62,199 nt of DNA from a virus. The position numbers and the translations under genes were made by a program. Under the pieces are notes generated by a model, which did not search any database, was not told the DNA's origin, and saw only the letters and a list, made by a program, of their open reading frames with translations. The DNA lies in IMG/VR virus record IMGVR_UViG_3300047494_000127, positions 1 to 62,199 of that record; one strand, given 5' to 3'. Positions 57,416-62,199 of this stretch are shown here, piece by piece (position 1 is the stretch's first letter; the number at the start of each line of letters is the position of its first letter).

Positions 57416-58537
57416 ATGATTACCATCGCCCGCCGTCCGCAGGTTTTCACCGCCGAAACCATCGCCAGCTATAGCAGCACCCCCACGGCCCCCTATAAAT
57501 GCAAGGAATGCGGCAAGCCGTTTGATGCCGTGGCCGGCGTCAAGCTTCACTGGCTGCGCTCCCATGGGAAGATCAAAGGCTCCACGCGCAACATGGCCAG
57601 CGACTCCCACACCGAGCCGGACCTTGGCGGCGACCCCTATCATGGCCGCAACGGCAACGGCACTGCCGCGCCCCCGCCCAAGATCGACGGACGCGCCGGG
57701 GGTAAAGGTTCCCGCGGCCCGCGCAAATACTGGACGCCCACGGAATATGATCTCCTCCATGAGCAAGTCATGGAGCTATGGCACGAATCCCCGGAGGACG
57801 GCCTTTCCGTCGCCCTCATCAAGAAGGCCATGCACAAGATCATCGCCCAAGACCGCTGGCGCACCATGAACACCGTGGCCCAGTGCGAAGAGGTTTGGAA
57901 GCGTGCGGGCGCGGCCATTCGCGAGATCATCGCCAAGGCGGACAAGCCGCCGGAGGTTAAGATCGAGGTTAAGGAAATCCACGCTCCGGTCAATGTCGAA
58001 GAAATCTTGGCCAAGGTTTCCTTGGGCAAACTGGCCGGGATTGTCGCCCAGCGCGAAACCGATCTCCGGGAGCGCTACTATCTGCGGGGAGCCGTCTATC
58101 ACGAGGCCCCGCGCGAGGAACCGGCCAAGCAAGCTGAGAAGGAGCTGGCCAACAAGGGGGTTATCGACCCGGAAGCCGTTCAAGGGTTACTCCCGCGCGT
58201 CCAGGTCATCGGTTTCCGCAGCACCCAGCACGCGGCCATGGTCCAGCAATTCAAGGATCACCCCATAATTCTCTTTCCCTCGATCGACCCGGCCACACCG
58301 CCCACCTTGGAAGCGCTCGCCCCCAAGGCGACATGGTATCTCATGGATAACACCGCATCGATTGATGGCTGGCGCACGCTGGTCAATCAGAAGTTCGGCC
58401 CCGAAGTCCGGGCCACCTTCAGCGGCCCCAGCCGGGTCTTGGATCGCGTCAAACAAATCGCCAGCGATTTCGCGGTGAAGAACCCCGCTGCGCATCGCGA
58501 ATGGCAGCGGCAACACTTCACCCGCAAGACAATATGA
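57416..58537 (+). CDS. C2H2 zinc-finger protein with Rossmann-like tail
   Basis: A 373-residue protein. Near residue 28: Y-K-C-K-E-C-G-K-P-F, followed by V-K-L-H-W-L-R-S-H, a C-x2-C, H-x4-H finger of classical type. Then a linker, a helical region (Y-D-L-L-H-E-Q-V-M-E-L-W), a charged middle and a C-terminal V-I-G-F-R-S ... W-Y-L-M-D-N-T domain similar to the previous gene's tail. DNA-binding regulator or nucleoprotein. Ends six bases before the first tRNA. Confidence 0.68.
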   Translation: MITIARRPQVFTAETIASYSSTPTAPYKCKECGKPFDAVAGVKLHWLRSHGKIKGSTRNMASDSHTEPDLGGDPYHGRNGNGTAAPPPKIDGRAGGKGSRGPRKYWTPTEYDLLHEQVMELWHESPEDGLSVALIKKAMHKIIAQDRWRTMNTVAQCEEVWKRAGAAIREIIAKADKPPEVKIEVKEIHAPVNVEEILAKVSLGKLAGIVAQRETDLRERYYLRGAVYHEAPREEPAKQAEKELANKGVIDPEAVQGLLPRVQVIGFRSTQHAAMVQQFKDHPIILFPSIDPATPPTLEALAPKATWYLMDNTASIDGWRTLVNQKFGPEVRATFSGPSRVLDRVKQIASDFAVKNPAAHREWQRQHFTRKTI

Positions 58538-58543
58538 GGCTCC

Positions 58544-58615
58544 GGGGCCGTCGTCCAATGGTAGGATGCGCAACGTTCAACACTGCGTATGAGGGTTCGA
58601 CTCCCTCCGGCTCCT
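58544..58615 (+). tRNA. tRNA-like gene 1, unusual anticodon arm
   Basis: Acceptor GGGGCCG/CGGCTCC (one G-T), D-arm GTCC..GGAT, T-arm GAGGG-TTCGACT-CCCTC. In a 5-7-5 reading the anticodon stem is GCAAC/ACTGC with two A-C mismatches and loop GTTCAAC, giving anticodon TCA (reads UGA). Alternatively a 5-bp stem with a 9-base loop. Discriminator T, no CCA. Confidence 0.6.
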
Positions 58616-58622
58616 CCTCTCT

Positions 58623-58694
58623 ATCCGGGTCGTCTAATGGTAGGACGCAAGGGCCTTTAATCCCTGTATGGCAGTTTGACTCTGCCCCCGGATG
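58623..58694 (+). tRNA. tRNA-like gene 2, unusual anticodon arm
   Basis: Acceptor ATCCGGG/CCCGGAT perfectly paired, D-arm GTCT..GGAC, T-arm GGCAG-TTTGACT-CTGCC. In the same 5-7-5 reading the loop is CCTTTAA (anticodon TTT, but C instead of the invariant T at 33) and the stem has an A-C mismatch. The best helix is AGGG/CCCT with an 8-base loop. Amino-acid identity uncertain. Confidence 0.6.
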
Positions 58695-58702
58695 CTCCTT
58701 TT

Positions 58703-58774
58703 TTGCCCGTGGTGTAACGGTAGCACGCCAGCCCTGTGAAGGCCGGTGTGGCGGTTCGAGTCCGTCCGGGCAAG
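58703..58774 (+). tRNA. tRNA-like gene 3, anticodon GTG (His) or uncertain
   Basis: Acceptor TTGCCCG/CGGGCAA, D-arm GTGT..GCAC, T-arm GGCGG-TTCGAGT-CCGTC. Anticodon stem CAGCC/GGCCG with one A-C mismatch, loop CTGTGAA with T33, anticodon GTG. Lacks the extra G at -1 of His tRNAs and has discriminator G, so charging is doubtful. Confidence 0.65.
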
Positions 58775-58782
58775 CCTTTCAA

Positions 58783-58842
58783 ATGCCTGTCGTCCTCGTC
58801 CAATTCAGCGTGCGAACCGATATGGAGGAAATCGACCCGTGA
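58783..58842 (+). CDS. Possible 19-residue leader peptide
   Basis: A short frame M-P-V-V-L-V-Q-F ... ending in TGA that overlaps the GTG of the next gene, directly after the tRNAs. It may couple translation of the next gene. Very short, so uncertain. Confidence 0.35.
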   Translation: MPVVLVQFSVRTDMEEIDP

Positions 58843-59549
58843 GCCACCCCGCTTCCATCCTTGGCACTCCCGCCGAAGTAAAGGCGCAAGCCGCTGACAT
58901 CGCCCGCCAAGCTCTCCGCCCGGATGGCCACGTTGCCCTCTTGCCTGCGGAATTCTGGCGAAGCCAGCTCAACGCCACACGGGCCTTCGCCTTCATCACG
59001 GGCCGCTACGGCTTCCCCACCGTGGAATCCATTGCATGGCTTCGAGAGCAAATCGCCGGGCGCAAGGCCATCGAGATCGCCGCCGGGGCGGGAGATTTTG
59101 CCTTTCACTTGGGCATCCCTGCCACGGATTCCAAAATACAGGACACCATTCTCTTCGCCCTCTTAGCCATGGCCGGAGGCCGGCCTCCGGCCATCTATGG
59201 CCGCAACGTGGAGCAGTTGGAAGCGCTGGAGGCGGTCGCCACCTACTCGCCCCAAGTCGTCATTGCCTCTTGGGTAACACAGTGGTTCGACCCGGCGGAG
59301 ATGGACGATGGACCCGCTCAAGCTTCCATCTATGGCGTCAAGGAACTGGAGTTACTGGCCGCGCCGAGCGTGGAAACCTACATCGTCATCGGCAACATGG
59401 GGAGCCACGGCGAAAAGCTGGCCCGCCGACTCCCGCATGAGGTCTTGCAAGGGGACCACTTGGGGCTGGTTTCCCGCAGTGCCCGCCCGCAGGACAACTG
59501 CATATTTGTGTGGCACAAAAATAAGGAGGCCGAACATGACCACCTTTAG
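58839..59549 (+). CDS. Methyltransferase-fold protein
   Basis: A 236-residue protein with a GTG start preceded by GGAGGAA. The motif A-I-E-I-A-A-G-A-G-D-F near residue 68 is the SAM-binding G-x-G loop of class I methyltransferases, followed by P-A-T-D-S-K. Later V-V-I-A-S-W-V-T-Q-W-F and Y-I-V-I-G-N-M complete the Rossmann pattern. Substrate unknown; small phage methyltransferases of this type have no proven target. Confidence 0.7.
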   Translation: MSHPASILGTPAEVKAQAADIARQALRPDGHVALLPAEFWRSQLNATRAFAFITGRYGFPTVESIAWLREQIAGRKAIEIAAGAGDFAFHLGIPATDSKIQDTILFALLAMAGGRPPAIYGRNVEQLEALEAVATYSPQVVIASWVTQWFDPAEMDDGPAQASIYGVKELELLAAPSVETYIVIGNMGSHGEKLARRLPHEVLQGDHLGLVSRSARPQDNCIFVWHKNKEAEHDHL

Positions 59550-59730
59550 GATTGAATCCTTCGAGCGGGGCGATCGGCAGATTATCGAGGTTATCAAAGA
59601 GGGCCAAGTGTTGGGTCGCATCTACGCGACGGAGGAGGGGTTTCGCCTGATTAGCGACCATCTTGTAATTTCCGAAGAGGCGGAGGAGGAGGATAACATC
59701 ACCACAGTCGAGATCGCCATTTTCCCATGA
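59536..59730 (+). CDS. Small acidic protein
   Basis: A 64-residue protein with an AAGGAGG Shine-Dalgarno inside the preceding gene. Beta-type with an acidic tail (E-E-A-E-E-E-D-N). Overlaps the next start by four bases. Confidence 0.6.
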   Translation: MTTFRIESFERGDRQIIEVIKEGQVLGRIYATEEGFRLISDHLVISEEAEEEDNITTVEIAIFP

Positions 59731-60065
59731 AGCCGCACCTTGAACTAATCGACGGATGGAAGCGCGCCGCCGAAGAGCCGCGAACCTTTCACGTGCCCAG
59801 CCCGCAGGACCTAATGCGCCTTCAGCCGGGGATGGTCGTCAAGTTGGGCGTGGCATTTCCCAGCCCCGTGCCCAACCCCGCCTTCCCGCGCTGGGGCGGT
59901 CGCACGTGCGGAGGAGAGCGCTTTTGGGTCCGCGTCAAGAGCACCACACCGCAACTGGAGGGGGTCGTGGAGCAAAGCGACATGCTGCTCGCCGAGCACC
60001 ACGGCATCCGCCACGGCGACACGATTTTCTTTCAACCCAATAACATCCTCGCCATCTACGAATGA
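59727..60065 (+). CDS. DUF2314-like protein
   Basis: A 112-residue protein. G-G-E-R-F-W-V-R-V and H-G-D-T-I-F-F-Q-P near the end resemble the DUF2314 pattern. A short N-terminal helix precedes. Function unknown. Confidence 0.6.
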   Translation: MKPHLELIDGWKRAAEEPRTFHVPSPQDLMRLQPGMVVKLGVAFPSPVPNPAFPRWGGRTCGGERFWVRVKSTTPQLEGVVEQSDMLLAEHHGIRHGDTIFFQPNNILAIYE

Positions 60066-60331
60066 ACATCGACGAACCCGACCCCGAAATAATGGAAGCC
60101 TTGCGCCGGAGCGGGGGATTCCCGGTAATCCTCCAACTCGACATAACCACAGTCGTCCTGCTGGTCAGCCTTCTGCAAGTGGCCATGCGTCATCCGATGC
60201 TTCAGGAGAAGGAAGGTGCGGTTCGTCGCGCCCGCGAGTTCATTGCCGACGCGAGGGAGCAGCTTGCGTCCCGCGAGCCCGTTCTCGCCAAGCTGATCGA
60301 CATGGGCTTTGACCCGAAACACGACGTATGA
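60062..60331 (+). CDS. Unknown small protein
   Basis: An 89-residue helical protein (I-M-E-A-L-R-R-S-G-G-F-P-V-I-L, then A-R-E-F-I-A-D-A-R). Overlaps both neighbours (ATGA). Unknown. Confidence 0.6.
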   Translation: MNIDEPDPEIMEALRRSGGFPVILQLDITTVVLLVSLLQVAMRHPMLQEKEGAVRRAREFIADAREQLASREPVLAKLIDMGFDPKHDV

Positions 60332-60549
60332 ACGCACGCACCTTCACCATTGCCGACGATGGCCAGAGCATCACCTGCCACGCCTGCGGGCGGACCAGCC
60401 ATAACCCCAACGACGTGAAGGAACGCTATTGCGGCCACTGCAACGTCTTCCACGAAAACCCGCTGAGGGGCGCTGATCTGCGGGACATTTTCCGCTTGAT
60501 GGAAGTCCTCCAGGAAGGACGGCGCAGCCACCCGGAGCACGGGCAATGA
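60328..60549 (+). CDS. Small zinc-ribbon protein
   Basis: A 73-residue protein: I-T-C-H-A-C-G-R-T-S-H-N-P, then Y-C-G-H-C-N-V-F-H, two CxxC pairs forming a zinc ribbon of a widespread phage type. Confidence 0.7.
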   Translation: MNARTFTIADDGQSITCHACGRTSHNPNDVKERYCGHCNVFHENPLRGADLRDIFRLMEVLQEGRRSHPEHGQ

Positions 60550-61097
60550 TTACCTGCCGCTTCTGCATCGAATTCAGGGCGGACCCCGAACATCGGGGTA
60601 TGTCCGTGGCCATCATTCCGACGCCCACCGATACCAACGATGCGGAGGGAATGATGTGGCGTTTCTTTAATATCATGATCGCGTGCGCCAACAACCGCAC
60701 CCGCGAGCAGATAGTCAATAATCAGACGGCGGATAGGAAAAACACCTATATTGAGGCAACCAGCGAGGGCAGCAAGGCACTTGTCAAAGAGCAACTGGCC
60801 AAGCAAGGGCTGGCCCAGCGCGAGACGGCGGTGGTCAACTTTTCCTTCACCAAGGAAGGTGGTCCGCAGTATTTGCTTGGTTACGTGGTGGGCCATCAAT
60901 TCCAGCATCCGTTGGAAGAGCTGGTTTGGGGCACCTACAAGCGGGCGCTTGATGTCGGCACCGATTGGATGATGCGTGAAGAGGGAGGCATCAGCTACCT
61001 CGACTACGAGGAGGATCAGCGCGCCTTGCGGGAGCTGCTGGAGGAGGAACTGGCCAAGCTCCCCGTGTGGCCCGATGTCCGGGAGAAGACGCTATGA
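60546..61097 (+). CDS. Unknown protein
   Basis: A 183-residue protein with a beta-type start (C-R-F-C-I-E-F-R-A), a helical middle (M-M-W-R-F-F-N-I-M-I) and an acidic helical end. No family. Overlaps both neighbours. Confidence 0.6.
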   Translation: MITCRFCIEFRADPEHRGMSVAIIPTPTDTNDAEGMMWRFFNIMIACANNRTREQIVNNQTADRKNTYIEATSEGSKALVKEQLAKQGLAQRETAVVNFSFTKEGGPQYLLGYVVGHQFQHPLEELVWGTYKRALDVGTDWMMREEGGISYLDYEEDQRALRELLEEELAKLPVWPDVREKTL

Positions 61098-61513
61098 AAT
61101 GGTTCGGAAAAGCTCCTTTCGCCCGTCTCTGTGAAAACTGCGCCCGCACCGCCGCGCCGGTCAGGGTGCCGTGTCTGTATTGTGGGGAACCGATCGAGGC
61201 GGGAGATGAGGGGGTCATCCTGCCGCCCATCGAGGAGCCGCTTCACTTTCCCTGCTTCTTTCGGACGACTGTAGGGAGCGTCGGCCACCAAGCCGGGCTC
61301 TGCCAGTGCGGTGCCGACCAAAGCCGCCCAGCCTTGCGGGTTCTTGTCGCCGGAGCCGGGCCGATGCACGACCCGCCGGGCCTGACGTTGCGCGAGGGCG
61401 CACAAGCGGCCACGGAGTTTTGGGAAGCGCCAGCCTCGCCGGCCATTCGGCAAGCCATCCTTGTCCGCTGGGTGGCCATCGGCGCAGAGCGCGCGCAGGC
61501 TAAATCATTATGA
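61094..61513 (+). CDS. Cysteine-rich zinc protein
   Basis: A 139-residue protein with C-E-N-C, V-P-C-L-Y-C-G-E-P-I, then H-F-P-C-F-F-R-T-T-V-G-S-V-G-H-Q and C-Q-C-G, several metal-binding clusters typical of a common phage protein. Last gene of the plus-strand block, meeting the minus-strand lysis genes. Confidence 0.65.
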   Translation: MKWFGKAPFARLCENCARTAAPVRVPCLYCGEPIEAGDEGVILPPIEEPLHFPCFFRTTVGSVGHQAGLCQCGADQSRPALRVLVAGAGPMHDPPGLTLREGAQAATEFWEAPASPAIRQAILVRWVAIGAERAQAKSL

Positions 61514-61518
61514 ACAGC

Positions 61519-62073
61519 TTACACGTCTGCCCACTGCCACGTCACGCGGGCCATCACCGGAGGAGTGAGCTGAAGGGCCTTGCACGCGTCCGGGTTGAGA
61601 TCAATCCCCGCGCCGTTGGTGATGTCCCTCTTGTGCGGCATTGTGTCGTCCAGCGCACAGACCACTTTCAGCACCGTTCCGTCCAAAAGCTGCCGGGTGA
61701 CGAGCACGGGCTTGTGGCGCGCGGCTTCACCGGGTCCCCACTTCGCCTGCCAGTCTTCCGGGGGCAGGGCGCACTTCGGGCCGCTCCCCTCCACGGTGGA
61801 ATCGCCCCACAGTCCCACCCCGTTGTCCCCCACGCTGAAACACTCTTGATCGCTCTTCCCTTCGGCCTTGCACGCCTTGAACGCGGCCACGTCACGGGGA
61901 TCTGCAAAGCTCGACGCCATCACGGTATGAACGCCCGGAACGGGAGGCCACGGCGAAGCCGGATCAGCGGCGAGCAGGGTCGCCAGTGCGGCCCGGCTTT
62001 CCCCTTCAAAGTGGCCGTCCTGATCGGTGCCGATCAGCCCTTGAATCTGCTTGATGGTGTCCAGTGCGGTCAT
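61519..62073 (-). CDS. Probable cell-wall enzyme, double-psi beta-barrel type
   Basis: A 184-residue protein. After an N-terminal helical part (residues 1-40) comes a beta-rich domain with V-G-D-N-G-V-G-L-W-G-D-S, V-V-C-A-L-D-D-T-M-P-H, and the end G-I-D-L-N-P-D-A-C-K-A-L-Q-L-T-P-P-V-M, the closing pattern of double-psi barrel (RlpA/expansin-like) wall proteins. No signal peptide. It overlaps the small membrane protein gene (ATGA) across the junction, so holin plus lysin is the likely unit. Function by inference. Confidence 0.6.
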   Translation of the reverse strand: MTALDTIKQIQGLIGTDQDGHFEGESRAALATLLAADPASPWPPVPGVHTVMASSFADPRDVAAFKACKAEGKSDQECFSVGDNGVGLWGDSTVEGSGPKCALPPEDWQAKWGPGEAARHKPVLVTRQLLDGTVLKVVCALDDTMPHKRDITNGAGIDLNPDACKALQLTPPVMARVTWQWADV

Positions 62074-62199
62074 CGGTGATTGAGATGGAGCGAAGGCAAC
62101 GCTTGGCCGGAAAGAGACTGAACAATCCAGATGATGAAGAGCACCCCCACGATGGCATAGACGAGCTGGCGGACCTTCGGCGGCACGGGCAGGAAAAAC
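62073..62199. repeat. 127-bp terminal direct repeat, right copy
   Basis: Copy of positions 1-127. It contains the 3' part of the small membrane-protein gene whose start is at 207. The stop codon of that gene is at 62070-62072, just before this repeat, so the gene is intact on the circle. Confidence 0.9.

Overview
The window is a complete, probably temperate, double-stranded DNA phage genome assembled as a circle. The last 127 bases (62073-62199) repeat the first 127, which fits an assembly k-mer overlap better than a biological terminus, so the unit length is 62072 bp. Evidence for a phage: small and large terminase, an 85-kDa-class portal, an N4-gp56-like major capsid protein, a proline/alanine-rich scaffold candidate, and no tape measure, sheath or baffle-type tail genes, which suggests a short-tailed (podovirus-like) virion. 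The DNA is GC-rich. The host cannot be named. The integrase variant (Gln in place of the first catalytic Arg, in a G-Q-A-E-A context) resembles, from memory, integrases of Verrucomicrobiota, but this is weak evidence.

Layout. (1) 62073 down to 61519 and, across the junction, 1-6883, minus strand: lysis-type cell-wall and membrane genes, a stand-alone response-regulator receiver domain, fibre-like proteins, a mini HExxH protein and the portal. (2) 7058-10569, plus strand: small accessory genes. The first is interrupted by a 969-bp cassette with 17-bp perfect inverted ends and an 8-bp target duplication; the cassette carries only a PAPS-reductase-like gene. (3) 10577-23213, minus strand: a 4174-residue polyvalent protein (zeta-like kinase, SF2 helicase, adenine methyltransferase) followed by an initiator-type tRNA. 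(4) 23285-37525, minus strand: internal virion and structural proteins, capsid, scaffold, a phosphatase-like protein and the terminase. (5) 37531-44929, minus strand: VRR-NUC nuclease, an iteron/palindrome region that may be the origin, cytosine methyltransferase, replicative helicase and a ParB-like protein. (6) 44961-46398: attP, whose core is the 3' half of a tRNA-Ala(CGC)-like gene, and the plus-strand integrase. (7) 46395-53707, minus strand: three excisionase-like paralogues, a J-domain protein, an octapeptide-repeat protein, a Cas4-like nuclease, DUF2303, a candidate anti-defence sponge, a VWA protein, RecT and a ribbon-helix-helix regulator. (8) 53802-61513, plus strand: early-type small genes, two Rossmann-tailed regulators (one with a C2H2 finger), and three tandem tRNAs with abnormal anticodon arms.

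How it works together. Almost all genes overlap by ATGA or GTGA, so expression is in long translationally coupled operons. Five minus-strand transcription units, including those for the portal, the giant protein and the scaffold, start behind copies of the same leader element, which looks like a phage-specific control signal for virion genes. RecT plus the PD-(D/E)XK nuclease form a recombination module; the helicase and iteron region form the replication module; integrase, attP and the excisionase-like proteins form the lysogeny module. The 53.7-kb divergent region, with a repeated operator and ribbon-helix-helix genes on both sides, is the likely switch. The most unusual items are the inverted-repeat gene cassette, the repeated leader, the tRNA set and the 53-bp perfect palindrome inside the methyltransferase gene.
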